Under the pieces are notes generated by a model, which was not told the origin of the DNA, searched no databases, and saw nothing but the letters and a program-made list of their open reading frames with translations. Positions 11,701-21,109 of a stretch of 39,852 nucleotides of DNA are shown piece by piece. The DNA is from a virus: positions 1-39,852 of IMG/VR virus record IMGVR_UViG_3300004369_000045. The stretch is one strand, 5' to 3'. The stretch's first letter is position 1. Every line of letters starts with the position of its first letter. The position numbers and the translations under genes were made by a program.

Positions 11701-13794
11701 TTGCATTCCGAGGAATATTCTTCCACCAGAAGCTGCTTGTGTAGACTCGGCGTTTAATGCAAATCTATATACATCCGGCATAGCGGGGAGTGGTATGCCT
11801 TTTTTGATTTTGAAGAATTCTGTCTGAGCAAAATCTAACATTCTGTTTAGTGCTCGGGGCTGTTGGTCTAATGGTACTCCGCTTCTATGAATCGCAAGTA
11901 ATTCTTGCGCCAACGTCCTGTGCATCATCTGCGAAAATTGTTGAGTTTCTAATATGTCTTCGTCCATCATATTAGCTGCCCTAACTAAGCTTTGATAGAA
12001 AGAGCTATTTTCGTCAATTCTATTTTTAACTAACATAGCTTTAATCTCAGACTGAATATCTGCAGAATACTGTTTGGCTAACTCATTAGCTTCTCTAGAG
12101 CCAAAAACTGCACTATGGAATGCATCTAGCATGGGGTCTGAATAAACTAGACCTTTAGACTCTCCTGTGCCGCTTATATTTAGTATTTCAGTTAGTCCCG
12201 CAATTCTGGTTTCTCTTTTTAAAGTTGCCTTAGCTGCGACCATTGAATATTTAGCGTATCTTTCTGCGAAATCAACAACTTGAGCTGCTCCCTTAAGGGA
12301 AAATATTTTATTTGGATCTAAAACTACATTTCCTCTAATTGTAATTTGAGACAATCCCTTTGACATACTTAACTGATTCATGCTACGTTCTATCTCTAAT
12401 TTTTTCAGTAATAGTTTTTCTTTTTCCAACCTACTTGTAGTCTGAGCAATTTTGCCATTGATTGTATCTAACTCTTCTTTCATTCCTTTTCTTATTGATT
12501 CACTAAATTTCTTATTGAGTAATTGCGAACCATCTGATCCCTTATCCATTTCATCTAGTAAAGTATCTATAACTTGCATTTGATCTTCATCAATATTCAT
12601 AGATTTTAATTGCTTTTTCAATTCTTCTATACCAAATCGACCAGATGTAATATCTATTTCCCCACTATCTATTGCCTGACGCATCGCATTTGTTAGTGTT
12701 GAGTTTATATCAGAAAATAGCTGGGCCTCTCTTCCTGCGTATTTTCCAGATGGGCCACTCTTACCTTTGATTACTTCCTCTAAAATCGTATTGTAAAAAG
12801 CTTTAGACTGATTATTGGGGTCCATTCCATTTATTGACCAGGCGTCTTTTATGTACTGCGCTGCATCAAGTGCTTTTTCAACGTTTTTTGCTCCAGATAA
12901 GTTGCTAGTTGTATCCACATCTAGGGCCATACCGAGTATCTCAAAGACTGGATCAGTAGCTAAAACTGTATCTGAGAAGGTTTTACCTCCTGCTCCAGCG
13001 AGATCTAACATTCTTTCCATGAAGTCTCCTGCAACAGAAACTTCTCTAGGCGACAAAACACCTCTTAGTCTTTTATCAAGTTTTTGAATCAATGAAGAAA
13101 GTTTTTTGTTACCACTTCTCAATGCTTCTTGAAGTACGTCGGGATCAATAACCGACACACCAGCGGACTGCATTGCCTCTAGCGTTTCTTTAACGGTTAA
13201 GACCCTTTGTTGTCCGCCAATTGTCGCCACAAAATTCATTGCGAAACCCCCCTCATCATTTGGGAGTAACATGCCATATCCTTTTTCTGATTGAGTTTTA
13301 AAAAAGTTTAACAGAGCTTCTCTGCCTGCCTCCGTACTGTTATCACCTCTATGTATTACAATATTTAGATCTAAAGCTTCTATTCCAAACAAGCCCTTTT
13401 GAATCGCGTTGCTTTCGATCTGCCGTAAGACCTGTGCATAGCCTCTATACACAGTTGGGACATCTTCTTTGGTAATAGAATATACATCCGTAATACTTAG
13501 TGAAGAAAAATATTCAATAGCGTCTTCAACGGAAGAAAATATTGTTCTTGCACCTGCTCGTTGTGGATCGGCGTACTTTGACTGATATCTCAGTATCCCA
13601 TCTTCTCCAACTATTGGTTCAATTAACTGTTTTTGGCCAAGGGGTATTTTTCCAAGTATTCTTCTTGCTGCTCTTATTTGATTTTCTGGAGAAAGAGGAG
13701 AAAGATACGCTGACAGATAATCACCCGCAGAAGAGGCAGCAGCAGATTCTTGTGATGATCTCTGCTGAAAAAAGGAACTCAGTCTTCCTATCAT
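8785..13794 (-). CDS. Giant 1669-aa virion protein next to the tape-measure slot
   Basis: The ATG at 13794 is two bases past the stop of the 2222-aa gene; AGGAG lies ten bases upstream. The sequence is mostly helical and charged, with heptad-like stretches around residues 395-480 and 1170-1260. A more beta-like patch near residues 690-780 contains GGFDLDDKG (F739 to G745). A single hydrophobic segment near residues 1554-1574 is followed by KKDK and a flexible Gly/Pro/Ser tail. Placed between the chaperone-like genes plus first giant protein and the hub, it is probably a virion component: a second tape-measure-like or internal tail protein, possibly delivered into the cell. No enzymatic domain is secure. 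The acidic loop loosely recalls the metal-binding loop of two-barrel RNA polymerases, but this is not enough to call function. Confidence 0.6.
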   Translation of the reverse strand: MIGRLSSFFQQRSSQESAAASSAGDYLSAYLSPLSPENQIRAARRILGKIPLGQKQLIEPIVGEDGILRYQSKYADPQRAGARTIFSSVEDAIEYFSSLSITDVYSITKEDVPTVYRGYAQVLRQIESNAIQKGLFGIEALDLNIVIHRGDNSTEAGREALLNFFKTQSEKGYGMLLPNDEGGFAMNFVATIGGQQRVLTVKETLEAMQSAGVSVIDPDVLQEALRSGNKKLSSLIQKLDKRLRGVLSPREVSVAGDFMERMLDLAGAGGKTFSDTVLATDPVFEILGMALDVDTTSNLSGAKNVEKALDAAQYIKDAWSINGMDPNNQSKAFYNTILEEVIKGKSGPSGKYAGREAQLFSDINSTLTNAMRQAIDSGEIDITSGRFGIEELKKQLKSMNIDEDQMQVIDTLLDEMDKGSDGSQLLNKKFSESIRKGMKEELDTINGKIAQTTSRLEKEKLLLKKLEIERSMNQLSMSKGLSQITIRGNVVLDPNKIFSLKGAAQVVDFAERYAKYSMVAAKATLKRETRIAGLTEILNISGTGESKGLVYSDPMLDAFHSAVFGSREANELAKQYSADIQSEIKAMLVKNRIDENSSFYQSLVRAANMMDEDILETQQFSQMMHRTLAQELLAIHRSGVPLDQQPRALNRMLDFAQTEFFKIKKGIPLPAMPDVYRFALNAESTQAASGGRIFLGMQDRAIQMDEGFGINTTRVRFSNHNLLMSERDVIRFHHALGGFDLDDKGLPVLGTYMSDGKRRLAMAMARQPTGAGEMVGFVEFKDIESYQELFGHNKQFMKALDQMIGEQEEMLAYLQGSGSSPELQRLRLLKTNLTEKLTAERMTEIDQSQLIDDFEQTIIDVRDRLYQGKARKFDRAYFESLGVLKKGSNQVDFFAGTKLVDLAGVDPGLAMLGFQKLKTEVSQMNLESNVFSALQDLMTDQQRSQLSAILSDIEQLKPQAYAGMSIPGEIYDDLDARRALEQAQQSLSDKSSLFYKTLDSFNLDKDKAAVAFNEFYLNITAQAQMEEGGNLGKHVNRATSIADGINQFEKAFGDDAEILAKLKDKGLLVGFPSSETAVDMTQTFTSGRLQLKMEAEAAADAIYGMDVFRRMYGNNFNLEDHGLKSVSQYGEMFGYLQGRGGNRFIIDKALIDFGKLNKEDLTAFTQAYITGARARIAEGITGDEETLDRLSALFAGEEDPKKARLIEALTQSGIIGEGDLSRTVQVGRSSAIFIEAQRKRVSDNYDVLKNTLTRDMGENFIEAQEAAKAILDRNKDDLDEYLNLNKIVREQKQNLLKGLLEEGQSAQELEAAMEMNTVKREILRTQLGDTFLKEIDEVRGSFALTGFNIMSALQLEAIDRGMGQYSFEGLADLSMGGDEEFIDLFYRLNLAKRMKSNYQSSVMDARVRQMVDNFFQASSSMRDVLISDIVSGNVSGLDQYGDISGIFDGFDIQQLRAAVADASRGQFDDNILTIANAIRSRAFYEQQIMDPAIDDFLNGMITSDKVAKPGSRASGVVGEVLRNVADSSAATSVRPTKFTPVTMDYIREQFSRPGVVKSAIGAGLLIAGSFLYQNKKDKTIEDAAGPPLLPGGSAYENDYPTANVSIPGMPSTGYSSGMNYKVSLYGSRQEVERFQQAASGLTNGAINSTMYNRIPDVSSDPYQQLASSF

Positions 13795-13796
13795 TG

Positions 13797-16700
13797 CTAT
13801 CTAACTCCTGCACTTATGTCGATTTGCTGGCTACCAAATGGGTTCATTACTGGAGTTACCGAACCAGATATTCCCATGCCATTCATTAACGACCTTAGCC
13901 TATAGGCTACGTCTGCGTTTGAATTTGAAGAATAATTAAACCTTGGATAGCTTGGATTGGCCAAATTAGCTTCTCGTATCTGTTGTGGATAGTAACCCAT
14001 TTGAGACATTTCTAGTCCCATATTTTGTCCTATCTTAATTTTTACAGAATCCATATTTGTGTTTGGATGCCAACCCTCCCATCCTTCATCGGGAAGTTCA
14101 TGTCTAGAAAAATAATCTGTTAACTCAGGCCTCTTTTCAACCGGCATTCCCCAGGCGGCTTGATATATTCTTCTTTCTAGCCTTCCAGCGGTTGAAAGAA
14201 TCTGCTCTCTTTCTTCTTGTGGCGCATTGATCATTGCCTTAAAGTGCTCTCTTTTTCTCTTAGGTATCGCCAAAGAAAGTGACTCTATATCTGTCCCGTA
14301 CCTGCCAGTTCCCATTTCGTTGATCGGGGTACCGTACATTGTTCTCTTTGCTGCTGACCTAAATTTAAATGCAGAAGCTCTATCTCCAGACATGTCTGCC
14401 ATATTTGCTAGTCTTGTATTTTTAACGTAAGACAAAATGTCCGTATACTCTTCTAAGGCTAACTCTTTTTTACGTTCCAATGGAATAAACCTGTTTCCCG
14501 TAATTGCTTCTTGAGCGTTTGCGCCAGAAGACACAGCTAAACCAGTTGTTGCTCCAATTGTGGACATTACCAATTTACCTGGTTGGGTTCTACCAAAAAA
14601 CATTCCTGCAGTACCTAACGCTGCAGCTGCTGCTAGCGGATTTCGATCTGCAGCTTTGTTTAGCATAGGCTCAATAAAGCTTTCATAGGGTCTTTGCCAT
14701 TCTGGGAATGTTGCGCCATAAACATTGTTTCTTTCCCAATCCTCTACGGCAGTCTGTCTATTAATAAACTTCCTATTAATAAAGGTGTCTCTATGTGCTA
14801 AGTATTCAGCTGTTCTGGCTATATTATGAGCCAAAGGATTAGTTCCTGCCTCCTCAGCGGTTTTGCCAACATGGCTATACTCAGAAAATGTTCTTCTTTG
14901 CTGCATAGCAGCAGTTCTTTCTCTTAAATCACTCAGCATGATCTTTTGTGCTGGATCGTCAATTAAATTATCAATTTGCTTATCTAAGTATCTATACTGC
15001 TTAGAATACGGTGCAACATCTCCAAGTATCTTAAACTGATCAAGAAGGCCATATCTGCCGGTTTCATCTGATTGAAGTCTGTTTAGCCTTTCATAGGCAA
15101 CTCCTGGAAGTCTTAATTCTCCTTCTGGCACCTTTGTAAATGGATCTCCTCTTGTAAAATCAAGATAATATTCTGGCCCAGGAAGAAAGGGGTATTGTTG
15201 GCCCATTAAATTTTGTATTGGATTTATATAATCAACACCAGTTCTATCTTTTGGTATGAATCTTCTTGTTATTTCAGAAAATTCTAAAGAACCAAATTGT
15301 CTACCTCCCAACATTGGGACGTCACCAAGTCCGCCTAGATTATAATCCCAAAACTGTCTACTCATGCCGTATGCTTTTGAAGCAGACTGCAGAACAGCTC
15401 TTTGTGGCTCAAAGTCAGACTGACCATAACCAAAGGACTCCCTAAATGTTCCACCGGCAAAGCCGTAGATACCCAATGCTTCTTGCAATCTATATCCAAA
15501 TTCTTGCGCCTGTATTTGTGGGTTACCAACAGAAATAGGAGAACCTGATCCAACTATTCTTGGAGGCATTATACCTGTTTGTTTAGTTGGACCATAAGCC
15601 ATCTGTGTGTACTGACTATTCATTTGACCTATTGTCTGCATGGTTGAATACTTAGCAGTATTTAAGGCACCTGCCCTTCCTGCCAGTTCAGCGTTTGTTG
15701 ATGCCTGGATTCCTGGGCCAGGACCACCAGAGGAGCCTATAGCAAAACCTTGTCCAGCGCCTTGTCCAGGTGATCTACTTATGTAACCGCCTGGAGCAAA
15801 AGATGGGCCTGATGATGAAAATTGTTGAATATAGGCACTGGCGTCGTACGCACCAGATTGTCCTGCTGGCACATATGAGGCTAGGCCTGAAGACAACTCT
15901 CTTTCGTGCATCATAATTTGCGGCTTAAGAACTCTTCCTACCGTCGCATTTAAAACTGGATTTAGCGGGCCAAATGGACCCGTGAAATACTCTCCTGTGA
16001 CAGGGTATGGTCTATCCGCATAATGTTTTATCTCAAATCTATATGGATCGAATGGTTTCAATGGAGATATATCAGTATAATATAAAGCTCTCTCAATTGG
16101 CGAATCATAAGTATCAGATGTAAACATTCCTCCAGCTTCAATCTTTCTGTAGATTGAAGGTCGGTAATACATAATCTTTCCACCCATAAAAGGAGTATTT
16201 CCTAATGGCCAAAAGCGCCCTTGTCTAATCGGTACTTCGCCTTCAAAAAGTTGTTCTCTTTTTTCTTCGTAGCTCATACCTCCAGGTATAATTCCAGCGC
16301 CGAGCGCGTGCAGTTCTCCTACCCCCTTAGCTGCAGCTCCCACAAAGAAAGGTGAATATATACGCTCACCTCTTTCATCTGTACCATTAACCATTCCGCC
16401 TATTGTTCTGTCAGCGGTCATAAATGCTAATCCACCACCATAAATTGGAAGAACCCTTTTACCAACCATACCTCGGGCAAATAGGTCTAATGGTGAATTG
16501 TATTTGTTTACATCTAACTGCATTCCAACGGTTCCAAAATATTTATTTAATCTTTCAACACCGTGAGAAACTGCCGCAGATAAATTGGAATAGTTTTCGG
16601 GATCAGTATATGTTGTTAAGCCGACTACACTTTTCAATGCTCCAATTGGATTTCTGCTAAACGCACTTCCAAACGTCGGCACGAGAAGAACATCTGACCC

Positions 16701-19700
16701 AGGGCCAGTTGCCGACCCAAGTGGATCAGATGCTAAATGAGATATCTTAAAAGAAGAAGTGCTTAAAGATGGATATAATAATTTTTTAAAAAATCCAACC
16801 TTACCTATTTCTCCAACTCTTTCAATCGATCCAGTAACAAATGGTGAGGCTAGTTCTGGCACTTGCTGCAGAGAATTAGCAACGTTGCTAAGTGCTCCTC
16901 TTTGAACCTGTATTTCTTGCAAAAAGGATCTGTTTGCCCTAATCGAATTAAGATTCATTAAAGCACCAAACGCTGCTGCCTGTGCCTCTGCCAATTCTCC
17001 TGCGGGTATCTGTTTTGAAAGTGCTGATAACGCTTCATTTATTTTAATAAAGTTTGCACCAGAGCTTCCCGCAAGCATTTCGTTTCTTTGAATAATGAAT
17101 CTGAATATTTCGTTGGTCAGCTGATCTTCTCTACTTAAAATGGTTGGACTAGTAGATCTAAGTTGGGAACCGGATAGCAAGTCCGCTTCTTCCATCGTTT
17201 TTAGTATTCTTTTACCGCTCTGATATAATGTAGATGGATCTATTCCTTGCCTTCTAAGAATATTTGCATCTCTATCTATTCCCTGCAAGATTCTTTCTGC
17301 AAACTCTTTCTTTTGCTGAATATTGGTTAGTTCACTAACACCCTGTCCGCCATACTTAGCGATTGCTCCGCCATCGATATCTTCAATAGATCTCATCGCT
17401 CTTTGCGAGAAGCCGAATGCAAATGTCCTTCTTCTAAATCCTTCAAAGGCCTCCAGCATTGCTTTTTCGGAGACCATTTCTTGGCCAGTTGCAGTATTAA
17501 TTACATTAATTGATGAAGTAGATCCATCTAAGTTTTTAGAAATATTAAGCTTTGCGATTCCGCTTTTAGTCTTGACTTCTTCGCCTCTTATTATTTGGGC
17601 AAAGAATCTTGGATTCTCTGGATCTAGTTTTCTTTGTGAGAATCTAGAAAGAAAACCAAAAATTGAGTTTGGTTGATCATAGTTTATATCAAACATTTCT
17701 CTAAATCTGAGCTCCCTTTCGGGAGTCATGCCAAATCTAGAGAGTGAGGAGAATATTCTACTTCTAAAGCTGTCGTCTTGATAGTTTAAAACATTTAAAG
17801 AGTCTGCATCTCTTTCACCAGCTGCGTTTCTTGCAGCTCTTGTCATCATTTGAGAGCTATTCTTCTTAAGTGGTCTAAAGTTTCCGTCTAGATCCCTACC
17901 TACATATTGGCCAGTTATAGACTCCCTTTGGAAGGCCATAACATTTCCCTTTGTTCTTCCTCCGCTGTAGAAAACATAAAAATCTGCAGCTTTGTCGGCC
18001 TCCCTTAAGAATGGCTGAGAAACTCTACCTTGAACAATCTGGAACGGAGCCCTACCAGACATTTCATTAAATGACCGCTTGCCAAATAAATCTGCGGGAT
18101 TAAAACCAATAATTGGAATTTTGAGATCGTTTGCTAAAAAGTTTCCAACATTTCTAAAAGATTGCCTAATTGCAGAGGTATCTAAAATGTTTCCACCTTT
18201 TGTTACAAAAACATCTGGAAGAACAGAAACGCTAGAAGAGGTAAATGTGGGATCTGATTTAGTCAAAGCTGAAGACATTTGGCCAATTACTTTTCTAGTA
18301 TTTTCATCTAGATTAGAAAACAGTCCTCGTTGATTTGCTTCATCAACAGTTATCTGCCTTAAGCCCAGAATGTTGTAGCCGCTAGCTAAAACACCTGAAC
18401 TTATTTGCTTTTCACGAACCAAGAAGCTTCTTAGTTGACCAGGATTTTTTATGTCCAAACCAACTTTAGCGAGAGACTCTCCTAGCTCACTTCTAGTTAG
18501 GTTATTGCCGTCCGCATCTTTTAATCTTATTCCTAGCCTTTGAGCAGATCTTTTTATTAAGAATTCTTTTTGTGCGTATGATAGGTTTTCTAAATCTAAG
18601 AAATCTTCAAAGTCTGCTCTTTTTGTTTTTAGAACCTTACCGGCAACTTTGACCATGCCCTGATCAACAAAACCTTGCCAAGCTTTATTAGCTTTTTGCT
18701 CTAAACCAAGTTGGAACTGTCTGCCTTGAAATATTCTATTTGCGTCGTTTATAGAATCCTTTAAGACGTCGGAATTTCCAACTGTATCTATAAACTCTTG
18801 CCTTTTTTTCTTTGCGATTGTTCCAGTAAATCTAGCTATAATTTCATCAAACGGTTGATCTCCGTCCAGAATGATTTTTGTTTCACCTATCGTTATTCTT
18901 CGTGAAGTCTCCATAGCAGACTTATTGATATCGATATCGTCAACAAATTTAGCTATTGTTTTAGCGAAATCACTTTTCTCTAATGTTCCAGTTCTATCCA
19001 TCAAAGATCTATAGAGTAGAGTTTTATATTCTTTTTGTTCTATAGCCTTATAAAACTCTGATGTATAGAACGAATCTGAACCTACTCCACCACCCACAGT
19101 TCTAGCTATCTTGCTAGCCATAGCGGTCATTCTATTCGAGTATGTAGCCTGAAGATCTCCTACGATTCCCTTTAACTCTGTCGCAAAAGCGTTCTTGTTC
19201 GATCCGCCATATCTTTGTACTGCAGAGTCAAAGTCGATTGCTTTGGATATTACATCGTATCCATATCCTACTTTTTTATACTTGTTAACACCCTGTCTTA
19301 CAGCACTGCCGATTCCCCTTAAGCCTGGGAATAGATCTATGTAACCGGAGTTTCCGCTAGCGTCATTGCCAAAGGCTAACTGTAGCCCTGCGTTACGTGC
19401 TCTTTTTAGCTTGGATCCCTTAGAGTCTTCATATAATTGTCTAGCTCGAAGATTTCTAGTTCTAGACAAAATAGAGTTTATATCAACTCTCTGCTGAGAA
19501 TATTCAGTTGTTGCTGCCTTAATTGCTCCACTTGTTTGAGCGGAAACCTTTAACGCTTTTTGTGATAAGTCGGCTAAATCATGTCCAACTTCAGAAAGAA
19601 CATCAGCTAAACTAACAAACATTCTTGATGACTGTGTCTTCAAGTCTGTAGTGCCAGTCGATCTAGCCATATCAGACATTGAGTATCTGAAGTTGGACAA

Positions 19701-20465
19701 GGATGATCTAGCATTACCTATGGCTGCTCCGCCAACTTCTAGTGGCGCCATCATTGTAACTAAATTGATTGTTGAATCTTTTACAAAGTCAGTAACAACA
19801 TCAACTGGGTTATACCACTTTACCTTTGAATCATCGCGTCCACCGAATATAGGGTCAACTATAGCCTTTTGACCAACATACATTGCTGGCAATTCGTATG
19901 GCATTCTTCTGGCCAGTGAAACTAGTCGGGCTTGAGATTCTTCTCTAAAACCCCAAATACCAGCCGTCTCATATTCTATTCCACGACCACTTTGTCTAAT
20001 TTCTCCGGCGGTCCAGTGATAACCCCTGTCGGTATGTTTTATGGTTCCAGTAGTTAGTTTGCCCTCTGAAGTTTCAAATACAAGCCTGGAATATGGATCT
20101 AATTGATCGGGATCAACACCGTCAATTAACCGGCTAACTCCAGCTAACTCATCTAGCTCTCTCCTTATTTTAGGAAAAGCGTTAACTATATTTGAGGAAA
20201 ATCTACTAGCACCCGTGTCTGCACGATCTTGAATAGTTTTAGCTAATCTAAGTCCACCCTCTTTGGTCACCTTGGACAAAACAAAGGCGGAAGCCATTGT
20301 TGTAGCAGCTGTAGAAACAAATCTTAGAACAGGATGATTATTTAGTGCTCTAGAAACAAATGAGGAATTAGGGGCATCACCCGTTTCCTCATCTTTCATA
20401 GTAGGAACATCTCTAGATGTGACACTATATCCTAGGTTGTGTATAGGACCAGGATCTCTAATCAA
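13797..20465 (-). CDS. Giant 2222-aa virion protein in the tape-measure position
   Basis: The start is a TTG with AGGGG six bases upstream; the next ATG, 22 codons in, has no comparable ribosome site, so TTG is preferred. The gene directly follows two chaperone-like genes, the usual site of the tape measure protein, which sets tail length and is ejected with the DNA. Hydrophobic segments lie at about residues 45-64 and 1942-1982. The middle is long and mixed helical. Near residue 1415-1437 is a motif WPLGNTPF...GGKIMYYRPS, followed by a GPFGPLNP stretch, which I associate from memory with giant virion proteins of other large myophages. A Gly/Pro/Ser-rich linker spans about 1555-1598. It is not a simple coiled-coil tape measure, so an additional or different role is possible. 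Confidence 0.65.
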   Translation of the reverse strand: MIRDPGPIHNLGYSVTSRDVPTMKDEETGDAPNSSFVSRALNNHPVLRFVSTAATTMASAFVLSKVTKEGGLRLAKTIQDRADTGASRFSSNIVNAFPKIRRELDELAGVSRLIDGVDPDQLDPYSRLVFETSEGKLTTGTIKHTDRGYHWTAGEIRQSGRGIEYETAGIWGFREESQARLVSLARRMPYELPAMYVGQKAIVDPIFGGRDDSKVKWYNPVDVVTDFVKDSTINLVTMMAPLEVGGAAIGNARSSLSNFRYSMSDMARSTGTTDLKTQSSRMFVSLADVLSEVGHDLADLSQKALKVSAQTSGAIKAATTEYSQQRVDINSILSRTRNLRARQLYEDSKGSKLKRARNAGLQLAFGNDASGNSGYIDLFPGLRGIGSAVRQGVNKYKKVGYGYDVISKAIDFDSAVQRYGGSNKNAFATELKGIVGDLQATYSNRMTAMASKIARTVGGGVGSDSFYTSEFYKAIEQKEYKTLLYRSLMDRTGTLEKSDFAKTIAKFVDDIDINKSAMETSRRITIGETKIILDGDQPFDEIIARFTGTIAKKKRQEFIDTVGNSDVLKDSINDANRIFQGRQFQLGLEQKANKAWQGFVDQGMVKVAGKVLKTKRADFEDFLDLENLSYAQKEFLIKRSAQRLGIRLKDADGNNLTRSELGESLAKVGLDIKNPGQLRSFLVREKQISSGVLASGYNILGLRQITVDEANQRGLFSNLDENTRKVIGQMSSALTKSDPTFTSSSVSVLPDVFVTKGGNILDTSAIRQSFRNVGNFLANDLKIPIIGFNPADLFGKRSFNEMSGRAPFQIVQGRVSQPFLREADKAADFYVFYSGGRTKGNVMAFQRESITGQYVGRDLDGNFRPLKKNSSQMMTRAARNAAGERDADSLNVLNYQDDSFRSRIFSSLSRFGMTPERELRFREMFDINYDQPNSIFGFLSRFSQRKLDPENPRFFAQIIRGEEVKTKSGIAKLNISKNLDGSTSSINVINTATGQEMVSEKAMLEAFEGFRRRTFAFGFSQRAMRSIEDIDGGAIAKYGGQGVSELTNIQQKKEFAERILQGIDRDANILRRQGIDPSTLYQSGKRILKTMEEADLLSGSQLRSTSPTILSREDQLTNEIFRFIIQRNEMLAGSSGANFIKINEALSALSKQIPAGELAEAQAAAFGALMNLNSIRANRSFLQEIQVQRGALSNVANSLQQVPELASPFVTGSIERVGEIGKVGFFKKLLYPSLSTSSFKISHLASDPLGSATGPGSDVLLVPTFGSAFSRNPIGALKSVVGLTTYTDPENYSNLSAAVSHGVERLNKYFGTVGMQLDVNKYNSPLDLFARGMVGKRVLPIYGGGLAFMTADRTIGGMVNGTDERGERIYSPFFVGAAAKGVGELHALGAGIIPGGMSYEEKREQLFEGEVPIRQGRFWPLGNTPFMGGKIMYYRPSIYRKIEAGGMFTSDTYDSPIERALYYTDISPLKPFDPYRFEIKHYADRPYPVTGEYFTGPFGPLNPVLNATVGRVLKPQIMMHERELSSGLASYVPAGQSGAYDASAYIQQFSSSGPSFAPGGYISRSPGQGAGQGFAIGSSGGPGPGIQASTNAELAGRAGALNTAKYSTMQTIGQMNSQYTQMAYGPTKQTGIMPPRIVGSGSPISVGNPQIQAQEFGYRLQEALGIYGFAGGTFRESFGYGQSDFEPQRAVLQSASKAYGMSRQFWDYNLGGLGDVPMLGGRQFGSLEFSEITRRFIPKDRTGVDYINPIQNLMGQQYPFLPGPEYYLDFTRGDPFTKVPEGELRLPGVAYERLNRLQSDETGRYGLLDQFKILGDVAPYSKQYRYLDKQIDNLIDDPAQKIMLSDLRERTAAMQQRRTFSEYSHVGKTAEEAGTNPLAHNIARTAEYLAHRDTFINRKFINRQTAVEDWERNNVYGATFPEWQRPYESFIEPMLNKAADRNPLAAAAALGTAGMFFGRTQPGKLVMSTIGATTGLAVSSGANAQEAITGNRFIPLERKKELALEEYTDILSYVKNTRLANMADMSGDRASAFKFRSAAKRTMYGTPINEMGTGRYGTDIESLSLAIPKRKREHFKAMINAPQEEREQILSTAGRLERRIYQAAWGMPVEKRPELTDYFSRHELPDEGWEGWHPNTNMDSVKIKIGQNMGLEMSQMGYYPQQIREANLANPSYPRFNYSSNSNADVAYRLRSLMNGMGISGSVTPVMNPFGSQQIDISAGVR

Positions 20466-20478
20466 TTTATTCCCCTAT

Positions 20479-21108
20479 TTATTGCATGCCCCACAATTTT
20501 TGAGCAATGGGATCTTCGTATGCTGCTTCTCCATCTTTCTTTGAAAGATTATGTCTAGCAGCAGATACCTGCTTCTTTACTTCTTCCTCTTCAGGATCTA
20601 TTAACTGAATCTTTAGATCGGTAGATTCCATGCCATTAGCGTTTTGTTTTATTTCAATTATTTTCTCTGACAGTGCTACTTTTTCTGCTAATTCAGAAAA
20701 TGTCATATTTTCCAAATCTTCTGGAGAATATATAGATATAGTAGCCAGAACAAACGCTTTCATTAAATTTTTAACTTCGTTTGCTTCAAATCTTTTTTGC
20801 TCAAGAACTCCTTTAGCTACAGAGGCGCTGTAGAAGCCAGAAATATCTAAGATCTCTGATGAAAGATTAGAAACAACACCAGGAGGTATCGACAACGTAT
20901 CGAAACCCTCTGGGTATATGACGGCGTATTCCAGGATTACATCCTCTATATCAGATGAATCTATATTTTCAAGATTTTTTAAATAAAGAATTTTATCATA
21001 TTCTTTAAATGTTAACTCTCTGAATACTACAGTTTGATTTTTTATATTAACACTGTATATATTGCCGTACTTATTTTTTAGCGAAAAAATAACATCAGCT
21101 GTTAACAT
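20479..21108 (-). CDS. Tail assembly chaperone-like protein 2 (209 aa)
   Basis: The ATG lies one base beyond the stop of the 183-aa gene and lacks a good ribosome site of its own, so translational coupling is likely. Residues 10-92 match the C-terminal part (82-175) of the upstream neighbour: both have KN.YG.IY, a central helical part, a YP.(F)D motif, and end in SGF. The remaining half is helical and charged. In most long-tailed phages two chaperone products lie just before the tape measure gene and bind it until the tube polymerises around it; position and size fit that role. Unlike the usual G/GT pair, the second product has its own start, and its frame would need a +1 or -2 shift from the first gene. 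No convincing slip site is visible at the junction. Confidence 0.6.
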   Translation of the reverse strand: MLTADVIFSLKNKYGNIYSVNIKNQTVVFRELTFKEYDKILYLKNLENIDSSDIEDVILEYAVIYPEGFDTLSIPPGVVSNLSSEILDISGFYSASVAKGVLEQKRFEANEVKNLMKAFVLATISIYSPEDLENMTFSELAEKVALSEKIIEIKQNANGMESTDLKIQLIDPEEEEVKKQVSAARHNLSKKDGEAAYEDPIAQKLWGMQ

Positions 21109-21109
21109 C

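Noticed and set aside
16900-18200. DLDG motif in the 2222-aa protein as a polymerase metal loop
   Set aside because: YVGRDLDGNF reads as an ordinary turn between strands, lacks a third acidic residue at the right spacing, and has no supporting neighbour motifs.
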